From: Nocardia takedensis NBRC 100417
GTDB lineage: Bacteria > Actinomycetota > Actinomycetes > Mycobacteriales > Mycobacteriaceae
NCBI RefSeq assembly: GCF_000308695.1
Contig: NZ_BAGG01000061.1
Location: 1-64,000, forward strand
Length of the DNA stretch: 64,000 bases
Reading direction: 5' to 3'
The position numbers and the translations under genes were made by a program. A model generated the notes under the pieces. The model was not told where the DNA came from. It was given only the letters and a program-made list of their open reading frames with translations, and searched no databases. This document shows positions 25,716-35,260 of the stretch, in pieces (the first letter of the stretch is position 1; the number at the start of each line of letters is the position of its first letter).

Positions 25716-28700
25716 ATGCCGTTGCACCTCCACCGGGCCGAGCGCGCCGACGCCCTGGCGGACGGCTTGGCCGCGCTGCTGGCCGTCCCGCTGTCGGACC
25801 CGTTCGCGGCCGAGGTGGTGGCCGTGCCCGCCAAGGGCGTGGAACGGTGGCTCGCGCAACGCCTTTCGGGTGTGCTGGGCGTCTCCGGGTCCGCCGCGCG
25901 CGACGGGATCGCGGCCAACATCGCCTTTCCCGCACCGGCCGCGCTGGTCGCCGGTGTGCAGGCGTCGGCGGCGGGTCTGCGCGCGCAGGACGATCCGTGG
26001 TCGCGCGAACGGATGGTGTGGGCGATGCTGCGGGTCGTGGACGCCGCCGTCGGCGAACCGTGGGCCGCGGTGCTGGCCCGTCATCTCGGCGCGGGCGCGG
26101 ACACCTCCGGGGAGCACCGCGTCGGTCGCCGCTACGCCACGGCGGCGCGCCTGTGCGATCTGTTAGACGGCTACGCCGCGCAACGCCCCGCGCTGCTCAC
26201 CGAATGGGCGGCGGGCGAGGACACCGACGGCGCGGGCGGTGCGGTCCCCGCCGACCTGCTCTGGCAGCCGCGACTGTGGCGGCGACTGCGCGCCGAGATC
26301 GGCGCTCCCGGACCGGCCGAACGCCTCGCCGACACCTGCGCCGCGGTGCGCGCGCACCCGCAGCGCCTCGACCTGCCGCACCGACTCTCGGTCTTCGGCC
26401 TCACCCGTCTGCCCGCCGATCAGTTCGCCGTCCTGGACGCCTTGGCCGCGCACCGCGAGGTGCACCTGTGGCTGGCCCACCCCAGCCCCGCGATGTGGGA
26501 CGCGCTCGGCGAGCGCCCTGTTCCCGCCACCCGCGCCGCCGACACCGGCGGCGCGCCCGCCCATCCCCTGCTGGCCGGTCTGGCCCGCGACGTACGTGAA
26601 CTCCAATACCGCCTGCGCGGGGCCGCGCACACCGACGAACACCTGCCGCCGTCGAGCGCGCCGCCCGCCGTCACCCTGCTCGGCGCGCTGCAAGCCGACA
26701 TCGCGGCCGACCGGTGGCCGCCGCGCGCCGTGCTCCCGGCCGACGACAGCCTGCGCGTACACGCCTGCCACGGCCCGGCCCGCCAGGTCGAGGTCCTGCG
26801 CGAGGTTCTGCTCGGCCTCTTCGCCGCCGACCCCACGCTGGAACCGCGCGACGTGCTCATCCTGTGTCCCGAGGCTCGGACCTACGCGCCGCTGGTCCTC
26901 GCCGCCTTCGGCGCGCGCACCGGCGCGTCGCCCGAAACCCCCACGCACCCCGCCCAATTGCTGCGGGTGCGCCCGGCCGATCGCGGACGCGGGGTGACCA
27001 ATCCGCTGCTGGCCGTCGTCGCGGCCCTGTTGGAACTGGCCGACGGGCGGGTCACCGTCACCGAGGTGCTGGACCTGGCCGCGACCGAAACCGTGCGCAG
27101 GCGTTGCGGATTCGACGACGACGCGATCGAGCGCCTGCGCGAGTGGGCCGCCGAATCGGGGGCGCGCTGGGGTATCGGGCAGCGGCAGCGGCAAGCGTTC
27201 GGGCTCGCCGACTTCGGGCAGAACACCCTCAACGGCGCGGTGGACCGCATCCTGCTCGGCGTCACCGCCGACGAATCCGGTGATGACTGGCTGGATCTGG
27301 CGCTGCCGCTGGAGGACGTGGACAGCAACGACGTCGACCTGGCGGGCCGATTCGCCGAATTCGTCGACCGCCTCGCGGTGTGCCTGCGCGACCTGCGAGG
27401 GCCGCGACCCGCCCGGGACTGGGCCGCTGTGCTCGGTCGCGCGCTGGATCTGCTCACCGACGTCCCCGACAGCCAGTCCTGGATCCGCGCCGAGGCCCGG
27501 AGCGAACTGGCGGCAGCCACCGAACACGCCGACGACACCCCGTTGCGGTTGGCCGACGTCGGCGTTCTGCTGGCCGGTCGCCTGGCCGCCCGCCCGGCCC
27601 GCGCCAACTTCCGCACCGGCGAACTCACCGTCTGCGCCATGACGCCGATGCGTTCGGTCCCGCACCGCGTCGTGGTGTTGCTCGGCATCGATGACGAGGT
27701 GTTCCCGCGCACGGGCGGCGCCGACGGCGACGACGTGCTCGGCCGCGATCCGCTACCGGGCGAACGGGATCCGCGCGGCGAGGACCGGCAACTGCTGCTC
27801 GACGCCGTGTCGGCCGCGCGCGAGCGGTTGGTGCTGCTCTACACCGGCGCCGACCCGGTCAGCGGCGCGCACCGCCCGCCCGCCATCCCGGTGGCCGAAC
27901 TGCTCGACGCGGCGCGCGCCTACCTCCCGCCGGGGGAGTCGGTGCTGACCCGGCACCCGTTGCAGAGCTTCGACCGACGCAACTTCCGCGCCGAGAACCC
28001 GTTCAGCTTCGACACCGCCGCGCTGGCGGGCGCGTTGGCCGCCGGCGAACCGACCCGGGCGCGCCCGGTGTTCCTGCCCGCGCCGCTGCCGGTGCGCGAC
28101 CCGGAGGACGTCGCGCTCGGTGACCTGCTGGCCTTCGTGGAACACCCCGTGCGGGCCTTCCTGTGGCAGCGACTCGGGCTGCGGGTGCCCGAACACGAGG
28201 ACGACATCGCCGACCGGATGCCCATCGAGTTGGACGGACTCGCGAAATGGGAACTGGGCGAACGCATGTTGACCGCGCGACTGACCGGCGCCGACCCGGA
28301 CACGCTGCGCGCCGCGGAGTGGCGGCGCGGCACCCTGCCCCCGTTCGGACTGGGCGCCGCGGTCCTCGACGAGGTGGAACGCACCGTGGACACGCTGGTG
28401 CGCGCGTGCGCCGAGGACTACCGGATCGCGCCCCGCGCGGTCGACGTCGCCATCGATCTGGGCAACGGCCGCCGCCTCACCGGCACGGTCCCCGAGGTGC
28501 GCGGCGAACAACTGGTGCGCGCCACCTACTCCCGGCTCGCGCCGAAACACCGTCTGGCGGCGTGGGTCTCGGTGCTGGCGCTGGCCGCCACCGAGGATCG
28601 CACCTGGCAGGCGGTGACCACCGGCCGCGGCCAGTTCCGCAGGCCCGCCTGGCAGTCGCGGATCACCGCGCCGACCGCGCCCGAAGCCGTCACCCTGCTG

Positions 28701-29042
28701 CGTGACCTGGTGCGGTTGCGCGACGCCGGGCTCAGCGAGGCGCTGCCCGTGGCCCCGACCGCGACCGCCGCCTACGCCGAGCGGCGCTTCCGCGGCGGGA
28801 GCCGCGAGGAGGCCCAGGCCGCCGCCGAGCGCGAATTCGACGGCGGCCCCAACGGTCCCGGCAAGTACGGCGACCACACCGACCGGCACCTGCGCTACAT
28901 CTGGGGAGCCGCGCCGCGTCTGGACGATCTGGCTCGCGCCGCCGCCCCGGCGGGCGAACCGGGGGAGTCCACCCGCTTCGGCGCGCTCGCCCGCCGACTG
29001 TGGGCGCCGTTGCTGGCGGCCGAGATCCAGGGGCAGCCGTGA
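25716..29042 (+). CDS. recC: RecBCD subunit RecC
   Basis: Non-catalytic helicase-like and Chi-sensing subunit of the RecBCD helicase-nuclease, 1108 residues. The family layout is visible: the N-terminal superfamily-1-like domain (PLHLHRAERADALADGLAALL, VPAKGVERWLAQRLS), the LRVHACHGPARQVEVLREVLL segment near residue 345, the RVVVLLGIDDEVFPR region near 650, and the C-terminal domain with FRRPAWQSRI. Walker residues are absent, as expected for RecC. It is followed 118 bp later by recB. RecC and RecB have exactly the same length, a coincidence. Confidence 0.93.
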   Translation: MPLHLHRAERADALADGLAALLAVPLSDPFAAEVVAVPAKGVERWLAQRLSGVLGVSGSAARDGIAANIAFPAPAALVAGVQASAAGLRAQDDPWSRERMVWAMLRVVDAAVGEPWAAVLARHLGAGADTSGEHRVGRRYATAARLCDLLDGYAAQRPALLTEWAAGEDTDGAGGAVPADLLWQPRLWRRLRAEIGAPGPAERLADTCAAVRAHPQRLDLPHRLSVFGLTRLPADQFAVLDALAAHREVHLWLAHPSPAMWDALGERPVPATRAADTGGAPAHPLLAGLARDVRELQYRLRGAAHTDEHLPPSSAPPAVTLLGALQADIAADRWPPRAVLPADDSLRVHACHGPARQVEVLREVLLGLFAADPTLEPRDVLILCPEARTYAPLVLAAFGARTGASPETPTHPAQLLRVRPADRGRGVTNPLLAVVAALLELADGRVTVTEVLDLAATETVRRRCGFDDDAIERLREWAAESGARWGIGQRQRQAFGLADFGQNTLNGAVDRILLGVTADESGDDWLDLALPLEDVDSNDVDLAGRFAEFVDRLAVCLRDLRGPRPARDWAAVLGRALDLLTDVPDSQSWIRAEARSELAAATEHADDTPLRLADVGVLLAGRLAARPARANFRTGELTVCAMTPMRSVPHRVVVLLGIDDEVFPRTGGADGDDVLGRDPLPGERDPRGEDRQLLLDAVSAARERLVLLYTGADPVSGAHRPPAIPVAELLDAARAYLPPGESVLTRHPLQSFDRRNFRAENPFSFDTAALAGALAAGEPTRARPVFLPAPLPVRDPEDVALGDLLAFVEHPVRAFLWQRLGLRVPEHEDDIADRMPIELDGLAKWELGERMLTARLTGADPDTLRAAEWRRGTLPPFGLGAAVLDEVERTVDTLVRACAEDYRIAPRAVDVAIDLGNGRRLTGTVPEVRGEQLVRATYSRLAPKHRLAAWVSVLALAATEDRTWQAVTTGRGQFRRPAWQSRITAPTAPEAVTLLRDLVRLRDAGLSEALPVAPTATAAYAERRFRGGSREEAQAAAEREFDGGPNGPGKYGDHTDRHLRYIWGAAPRLDDLARAAAPAGEPGESTRFGALARRLWAPLLAAEIQGQP

Positions 29043-29160
29043 GCGATCGAGGCGACGCGCGGCCGAGGTCCGCGGTCGGGCGGGGTTCGCGCAGTAGGCT
29101 GTGCGCTGCGTCGCGGCACGGTCGAGTCGCGACGGCGCCGGGCGGAAATCGGGGTCGAGG

Positions 29161-32100
29161 ATGACGGTTCAGGACGCGGAACTCGCGTCACCGCTGCTCG
29201 GCGGCGCGCGTCCGTTCGATCCGCTCGGCCCGCTGCCCACCGGCACCACCGTCCTCGAGGCCAGCGCGGGCACCGGAAAGACCTACGCCATCGTCGGTCT
29301 GGCGGTGCGCTACGTCGCCGAACTCGGCATCGACATCTCCCAGTTGCTGCTGGTCACCTTCAGCCGCGCGGCCACCCAGGAACTGCGCCAACGCGCGCGC
29401 GAGCGGTTCGTGTCGGTGGCCGCGGCACTGGCCGACCCGGATTCGGCCCGCACCCACGGCGACGAACTGGTGCGCCATCTGGCCGACGGGGCCTCGGTCG
29501 CCCGCGCCCGCCTGCTGGCGGCGCTGTCGGATTTCGACGCGGGCACCATCGTCACCACGCACAGTTTCTGCCAGCGCATGCTCGACGAACTCGGCCTCGC
29601 GGGCGAACACGATCCCGGCGCGCGCCTGGTGGACTCGGTCGAGGATCTGGTCCGCACCGTCGCGGACGATCTGTACCTGCACCGCTACGCCCGCACCGGC
29701 CCGCCGTTCGACCTGGCGCGCGCGCACGCTCTTGGTCTGGCCGCGGTTGCCGACCCGCACGCGGTGCTCGCCCCCGAGGGCGACGGCCCGGCCGGCGAGC
29801 GGGTGGCCTTCGCCGCGGCCGTGCGCGCGGAGACCGAACGCCGCAAACGCCTGCTGGGCCTGCGGGATTTCGACGATCTGCTGGTCCTGCTGCACGACGT
29901 GCTCGCCGACCCGACCCACGGTCCGGCGGCGTGTGCCCGCATCCGGCAGCGCTTCCGGGTCGCCCTGGTGGACGAATTCCAGGACACCGACCCGCTGCAA
30001 TGGGACATCCTGCGCCGCTGTTTCCACGGCCACGCCACCACCGTGCTGGTCGGTGACCCCAAGCAGGCCATCTACGCCTTCCGCGGCGCGGAGGTGCTCA
30101 GCTACCTGGACGCGGTCGCGCACGCCGACAGTCGCGGCGAACTCACCACCAACTGGCGCAGCGACGCCGGACTGCTGGCCGCGCTGGACCATCTGCACGG
30201 CGGCGCGGCGCTCGGCCATCGGGAGATCGTGGTGCATCCCGTCGCCGCGACCCGTCCGTGGAGCCGCCTGGACGGCCCCGCCGATCTGCTGTTCCCGCTG
30301 CGATTGCGCTGTCTGCCGCGCACCGGCGCGGGACCGCTCAACAAATCCGGGTTTCCCGCGGTCGGCAGGCAGCGCGCGAAGGTGGCCGACGATCTGGCCG
30401 CCGACATCGTCGGACTGCTCGAATCGGGGCTGACCCTGGCCGACGGCGCGGGGCCCGCGCGCCCGGTGAGCGCGGGCGACATCGCCGTGCTGGTGCGCAC
30501 CCGCACTCAGATCGACGTGGTGCGCGCGGCGCTCGACCGGGTCGGGGTCGCCTCGGTCCTGGCGGGCGGCGCCAGCGTGTTCGCCACCGAGAGCGCCACC
30601 GACTGGCTGTGGGTGCTGCGCGCGATGGAACAGCCGCACCGCTCCGACCGGGTGCGATTGGCCGCCTGCACCCCGATCCTGGGCGTCACCGCCGCCGAGA
30701 TCGACAGCGGCGGAGCGGATCTGGTCGGCAGGCTGAGCACCCAGTTGCGCGAGGCCGCGCGCCTGTTCGCCCGCGCGGGCTTCGCGGCGGTGTACGAGAA
30801 GCTCGCCGCCGAAGCGGATCTGGCGCGTCGCCTGCTCGGCGTAGACAACGGCGAACGGCAGTTGACCGATGTGCGGCACCTCGCGCAACTGCTCGATCAC
30901 GTCGCCGTGGTCGAGGGATTCGGGCTGACCGCGCTGACGCGCTGGCTCACCGACCGCGTCCGCGATCCGGCTTCGGGCAGCGTCACCGACCGCAGCCGCC
31001 GCCTCGATCGCGACGCCGCCGCCGTGCAGATCGCCACCGTGCACGCCAGCAAGGGGCTCGAATTCCCCTTCGTCTACCTGCCTTTCGCGTGGGACAGCGC
31101 GAAGAACCCGTATCCGGCCACGCTGCTGTTCCACACCGAGGACGGCGCGCGGGTCCTCGACGTCGGCGGCGAGGAGGCTCCCGGCTACGCCCAGCGCAAG
31201 TCGCGCGCCGACGCCGAGGAGGCCGGGGAGGAACTGCGCCTGCTCTACGTCGCGGTGACCAGGGCGAAATGCCAGGTCGTCGCGTGGTGGGCCCCGTCGG
31301 TGACCACCGGGGCCGCGCCTCTGCACCGGTTGATCCTCGGTCGACCGGACGGCGGCGAACAGGTGCCCGACCGCGCCTCGGTGCCCGCCGACGCCGTCGC
31401 GCTGCGCAAACTCACCGACTGGGCGGCGGCCGTCCCGCGCGCCATCTCGGTGACCGCGGTCGACACCCCGGAGTCGGTGGAGATCCGGCGGGTGCGGGTG
31501 GAACCCGCCACCGACGCGGTGGTCGCCGCGCGCTTCGAGCGGGTCGTGGACGCGCAGTGGCGGCGCACCTCCTATTCGGCGCTCACCGCGAGCGCGCACG
31601 ACACGTTCCTCGATACCGAACCGGAGGACGAACGCGGACCCGGTGACGAGCCCGAGAATCCGATGCCGCTCGCCGAAACCGCCCCCTCGGGCGCGCCCTC
31701 GCTGATGAATGACCTGCCCTACGGCGCGGAATTCGGCACGCTGGTGCACGGCGTGCTCGAACACCTCGACCGCGACGTCGCCGACCTGGCCGCGCAGGTG
31801 CGCCTGCGCTGCGCGGAGGCGGTGCAGCGCGCGATGGCCGACGTGGACGTCGACCTGCTGGCCGCCGCCTTGCTGGCCGTGCTGCGCACTCCGCTGGGTT
31901 TCGGCCGTCTGGCCGACATCGCGGGCCGCGACCAACTCGACGAACTCGAATTCGAGCTCCCGCTGGCCGGCGGCGACACCCCCGCCGCCGCGACCGGCAC
32001 CCTGCACGGCATCGCGGCGCTGCTGCGCGCACACCTCGGCCCCGACGAGATGTTCCACGGCTACGCCGACCGGGTCGCCGACCTCGAGGACGTCGACCTG

Positions 32101-32487
32101 CGCGGCTACCTGACCGGCAGCATCGACGCCGTCCTGCGGGTATCCGTGGACGGCGCACAGCGTTTCGTCGTCGTGGACTACAAGACCAACCGCATCGGCG
32201 CCGGCGAGCTCACCGTGGGCGACTACACGCGCGAACGGATGGCCGCGGAGATGGTCCGGTCGCACTATCCGTTGCAGGCGCTGCTGTATTCCGTGGCGCT
32301 GCACCGGTATCTGCGCTGGCGGCTGCCCGGCTACGACCCGGACACCCACCTGGGCGGCTGCGCGTACCTGTTCGTGCGCGGCATGATCGGTCCCGACACC
32401 CCGCCCGGTTGCGGCGTCCTGGACTGGCGACCGCCCACCGCGCTGATCCTAGCCTTGTCGGATCTGCTGGCGGGAGAGCGCGCGTGA
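29161..32487 (+). CDS. recB: RecBCD subunit RecB, helicase-nuclease
   Basis: 3'-5' helicase plus nuclease subunit, 1108 residues. Walker A is ASAGTGKT (34-41), motif Ia TFSRAATQELRQRARER, the DExx box is in VDEFQDTDPLQW (from residue 271) and VGDPKQAIYAFRGAE follows. VATVHASKGLEF and LRLLYVAVTRAK are motifs V and VI. The C-terminal nuclease has the D-x-K triad in VVDYKTNR (D1006, K1008). A start at ATG 29161 is chosen; the upstream in-frame codons look non-coding. The stop overlaps the recD start. Confidence 0.94.
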   Translation: MTVQDAELASPLLGGARPFDPLGPLPTGTTVLEASAGTGKTYAIVGLAVRYVAELGIDISQLLLVTFSRAATQELRQRARERFVSVAAALADPDSARTHGDELVRHLADGASVARARLLAALSDFDAGTIVTTHSFCQRMLDELGLAGEHDPGARLVDSVEDLVRTVADDLYLHRYARTGPPFDLARAHALGLAAVADPHAVLAPEGDGPAGERVAFAAAVRAETERRKRLLGLRDFDDLLVLLHDVLADPTHGPAACARIRQRFRVALVDEFQDTDPLQWDILRRCFHGHATTVLVGDPKQAIYAFRGAEVLSYLDAVAHADSRGELTTNWRSDAGLLAALDHLHGGAALGHREIVVHPVAATRPWSRLDGPADLLFPLRLRCLPRTGAGPLNKSGFPAVGRQRAKVADDLAADIVGLLESGLTLADGAGPARPVSAGDIAVLVRTRTQIDVVRAALDRVGVASVLAGGASVFATESATDWLWVLRAMEQPHRSDRVRLAACTPILGVTAAEIDSGGADLVGRLSTQLREAARLFARAGFAAVYEKLAAEADLARRLLGVDNGERQLTDVRHLAQLLDHVAVVEGFGLTALTRWLTDRVRDPASGSVTDRSRRLDRDAAAVQIATVHASKGLEFPFVYLPFAWDSAKNPYPATLLFHTEDGARVLDVGGEEAPGYAQRKSRADAEEAGEELRLLYVAVTRAKCQVVAWWAPSVTTGAAPLHRLILGRPDGGEQVPDRASVPADAVALRKLTDWAAAVPRAISVTAVDTPESVEIRRVRVEPATDAVVAARFERVVDAQWRRTSYSALTASAHDTFLDTEPEDERGPGDEPENPMPLAETAPSGAPSLMNDLPYGAEFGTLVHGVLEHLDRDVADLAAQVRLRCAEAVQRAMADVDVDLLAAALLAVLRTPLGFGRLADIAGRDQLDELEFELPLAGGDTPAAATGTLHGIAALLRAHLGPDEMFHGYADRVADLEDVDLRGYLTGSIDAVLRVSVDGAQRFVVVDYKTNRIGAGELTVGDYTRERMAAEMVRSHYPLQALLYSVALHRYLRWRLPGYDPDTHLGGCAYLFVRGMIGPDTPPGCGVLDWRPPTALILALSDLLAGERA

Positions 32488-34421
32488 CCGCGATCCAGGT
32501 GGCCCAGCGCGGCACGGGCCTGCTGCGGCTGTTCAACGAGGCCGGGGTGCTCGCGGCCGCCGACGTGCACGTCGCGCTGCGGTTGGGCCGCCTCGGCGGC
32601 GAATCCGCCGAGGAGGTGATCTTCGCGGCGGCGCTGGCGGTGCGCGCGGTGCGCTCCGGGTCGGTCTGCCTGGAACTGCGCCGGATGCGCGATATCGGCC
32701 TCGACGCCGAGGAGACCTGGGACGGCGGGGTCGATCCCGCCACCCTGCCGTGGCCGGACATCGACGCGGTGATCGCGGCGCTGCGGGTCAGCCCGCTGGT
32801 CCGCGGCGGCACGGCCGGGCCGCTCACGCCGCTGCGCCTGGTGGAGGACGAGGCGGGCGGGGACAGCGGCCCCCTGCTGTACCTGGATCGCTACTACCGC
32901 CAGGAGCAGACGATCCGCCGGGTGCTGATCGAGCGCGCCGCGAGCCACCCCGTGGTCGACGCCGAGATCGTGCGCGCCGAACTCGATCGCCTGTTCGGCC
33001 CTGCCGAGGCCGGCCCCGACCGACAGCGGTTGGCCGCCGCGCTGGCCGCGACGCAGTGGACCACCGTCGTCGCGGGCGGCCCCGGCACCGGCAAGACCCA
33101 CACCATCGCGCGGGTACTGGCCCTGCTCGAAGCCCATCGCGCGGCGAATCCGAAGGCCCCCGCGCTGCGGATCGCGCTGGCCGCGCCGACCGGCAAGGCC
33201 GCCGCCCGCCTCCAGGAAGCCGTGCGCGAGCAGGCGGCCGGCCTCGGTCTGCCCGAACTCACCGCCGCCACCCTGCATCGACTGCTGGGGTGGCAGCGCG
33301 GGCGCGGCGCGCGGTTCCGCCACCACGAGTTCAACCGGCTGCCCTACGACGTCGTCGTGGTCGACGAGACCTCCATGGTGTCGCTGACGATGATGGCGAG
33401 CCTGCTGTCCGCGCTGCGCCCGGACACCCGACTGGTCCTGGTCGGCGACCCCGACCAGTTGGCCTCGGTGGACGCGGGCGCGGTCCTGGCCGACCTGGTC
33501 GCCGGACCTGTTCTCGGCGTGCCGAATCCGGCGCTGGACCGAATCCTCGCCACGGACGCCGACGCGGCCGGTCCCGACGCGCTGACACCGCTGGAACGGA
33601 CCCGGATGCGCGGCGGCATCGTCCGCCTGACCCGGGGTCGCCGCTTCGGCGGCCGCATCGCCGACCTGGCGGTGGCGGTGCGCGCGGGTGACGCCGACAC
33701 CGCGCTGGACCTGTTGCGCGCGGGCGGCGACGAAGTGTCGCTGTGTCCCCCGCAGGACACCGCCGCCGTCCGCGCGGACGTGGCCGCCGCCGCGCTCGCG
33801 GTGACCTCGGCGGCACTGGCGGGCGACGCGGTCGCCGCGCTGGCCGCCCTGGAATCGCACCGCCTGCTGTGCGCGCACCGCCAAGGCCCCTTCGGCGTGG
33901 AGCGCTGGGACCGGATGGCCGCGGAGTGGGCGGCCGCGAGCGGCGCGGGACCGGAATCCGCGCACACCCCGTGGTATCCGGGCCAACCGCTGCTGGTCAC
34001 CGCCAACGATCACGAGGCCAGGATCTACAACGGCGACACCGGCGTGATCGTGCGCCTGCCGGACGGGTCGCTGCGCGCGGCCCTGCAACGCGGCAGCGCG
34101 CCGTACCTGGTGCACCCCACCCAGTTCCCGGCCGTGGTCACCGTGTTCGCGATGACCATCCACCGCAGCCAGGGCAGCCAGTACGACACCGTCTCGGTGG
34201 TGCTGCCCGAACCCGAATCCACGTTGTTGACCAGGGAACTGCTCTACACCGCGATCACCAGGGCCCGCAGGCATGTGCGGGTCGTCGGCACCGACGAATC
34301 GATCCGCGCCGCGATCGCGCGCCGCGTGCTGCGCGCCAGCGGACTGTCACGTGGCGCGGCGACGGCCGAGGCCGGGCAGGGGCCTCAGGCGAGCTCGAAC
34401 AGTCGCGCCGCGTTGTCGTAG
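32484..34421 (+). CDS. recD: RecBCD subunit RecD, 5'-3' helicase
   Basis: Fast 5'-3' helicase subunit of 645 residues, starting at a GTG that overlaps the recB stop (GTGA). Walker A is in AGGPGTGKTHT near residue 200, APTGKAAARLQEAV follows, VVVDETSMVSL is the Walker B region near 295, LVGDPDQLASV is motif III, and TVFAMTIHRSQGSQYDTV with YTAITRARRHVRVVG are the C-terminal motifs. Its final 37 bp overlap, tail to tail, the amidohydrolase gene. Confidence 0.94.
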   Translation: MTAIQVAQRGTGLLRLFNEAGVLAAADVHVALRLGRLGGESAEEVIFAAALAVRAVRSGSVCLELRRMRDIGLDAEETWDGGVDPATLPWPDIDAVIAALRVSPLVRGGTAGPLTPLRLVEDEAGGDSGPLLYLDRYYRQEQTIRRVLIERAASHPVVDAEIVRAELDRLFGPAEAGPDRQRLAAALAATQWTTVVAGGPGTGKTHTIARVLALLEAHRAANPKAPALRIALAAPTGKAAARLQEAVREQAAGLGLPELTAATLHRLLGWQRGRGARFRHHEFNRLPYDVVVVDETSMVSLTMMASLLSALRPDTRLVLVGDPDQLASVDAGAVLADLVAGPVLGVPNPALDRILATDADAAGPDALTPLERTRMRGGIVRLTRGRRFGGRIADLAVAVRAGDADTALDLLRAGGDEVSLCPPQDTAAVRADVAAAALAVTSAALAGDAVAALAALESHRLLCAHRQGPFGVERWDRMAAEWAAASGAGPESAHTPWYPGQPLLVTANDHEARIYNGDTGVIVRLPDGSLRAALQRGSAPYLVHPTQFPAVVTVFAMTIHRSQGSQYDTVSVVLPEPESTLLTRELLYTAITRARRHVRVVGTDESIRAAIARRVLRASGLSRGAATAEAGQGPQASSNSRAALS

Positions 34422-35260
34422 CAGACGCCGCGCAGCCAGGAATCGCCCAGCTCGAGCCGTTCCAGCCCGTGCAGCGCGTGCCGGTAGGTGTAGGGGATGT
34501 TGGGGAAGTCGCTGCCGAACATGATGCGGTCGCCGAAGTCGACCAGCCGACCGCGTTCGGCGTCGGGGAAGGGCGCGCCCGCCTCGGCGAAATCGGTCCA
34601 CACCATCGTGGTGTCGAACCACACGTTGGGATACCGCTCGGCCAGATCGAGGAATTCGGTGAACTCCGGCGTGCCCATGTGCGCGATGATCAACCGCAGT
34701 CGCGGGAAGCGCCGCAGCACCTCGGCCATCGGTCCCGGCCCGGTGAACTCGCCCGGCGCCGGCCCCGACCCGCAGTGCACCAGTACCGGAACCCCGCTGT
34801 CGTTCAACACCTTCCACACCTCGTCCAACAGCGGATCGCGCGGATCGAAGGCCCCGACCTGGACGTGCACCTTGAACACCCGCGCACCCGCCGCGAGGGC
34901 GGCGCGCACGTAGTCGGCCGCACCGGGCTCCGGGAAGAACGTGGCGGTGTGCAGGCAATCCGGTGTGCGCGCGGCGAATTCGGCCGTCCACTCGTTGAGC
35001 CAGGCCGCCATCTCGGGTTTGTGCGGATACACCAGTGCCGTGAACGCGCGAACACCGAACTCACGCAGCGTCTTCAGCCGGACCTGCTCGTCCTCGCGAT
35101 AGGTGATCGGCCATTCCCGGCCGATCAGCGGTCCCGCCGAATCGAAGTAGGCCCACACCTTGCGCATCACCGGTTCGGGCATGAAATGGGTGTGGACGTC
35201 GATGATTCCGGGCAGGTCGAGCCCCGTCCAGAACGCGGTGACCTCGTCGGCTTCGTTCAC
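34385..35260 (-). CDS. Amidohydrolase family (Amidohydro_2) enzyme
   Basis: A 291-residue TIM-barrel metal hydrolase or decarboxylase. The HxH metal motif is in GIIDVHTHFMPEPV near residue 20. VLVHCGSGP, LIIAHMGTPEFTEFLDLAERYPNV and FGSDFPNIPYTY supply further ligands, the last with the conserved Asp. The GTG start at 35260 overlaps the stop of the nucleoside hydrolase gene (GTGA), so the two are co-translated. This suggests a nucleobase or nucleoside breakdown role, but related enzymes also decarboxylate aromatic acids, so the substrate is open. Confidence 0.85.
   Translation of the reverse strand: MNEADEVTAFWTGLDLPGIIDVHTHFMPEPVMRKVWAYFDSAGPLIGREWPITYREDEQVRLKTLREFGVRAFTALVYPHKPEMAAWLNEWTAEFAARTPDCLHTATFFPEPGAADYVRAALAAGARVFKVHVQVGAFDPRDPLLDEVWKVLNDSGVPVLVHCGSGPAPGEFTGPGPMAEVLRRFPRLRLIIAHMGTPEFTEFLDLAERYPNVWFDTTMVWTDFAEAGAPFPDAERGRLVDFGDRIMFGSDFPNIPYTYRHALHGLERLELGDSWLRGVCYDNAARLFELA

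Noticed and set aside
29188..32349. 1053-codon open frame antisense to recB and other long antisense frames (14225-16438, 5768-3874 extension)
   Set aside because: Their composition is Arg/Gly/Gln/His-rich antisense noise of high-GC genes; the opposite strand encodes clear enzyme families.
25716..32487. recC and recB of identical length (1108 residues), suggesting duplication
   Set aside because: Domain content differs (RecC lacks Walker motifs and RecB has a helicase plus DYK nuclease); equal length is coincidence.
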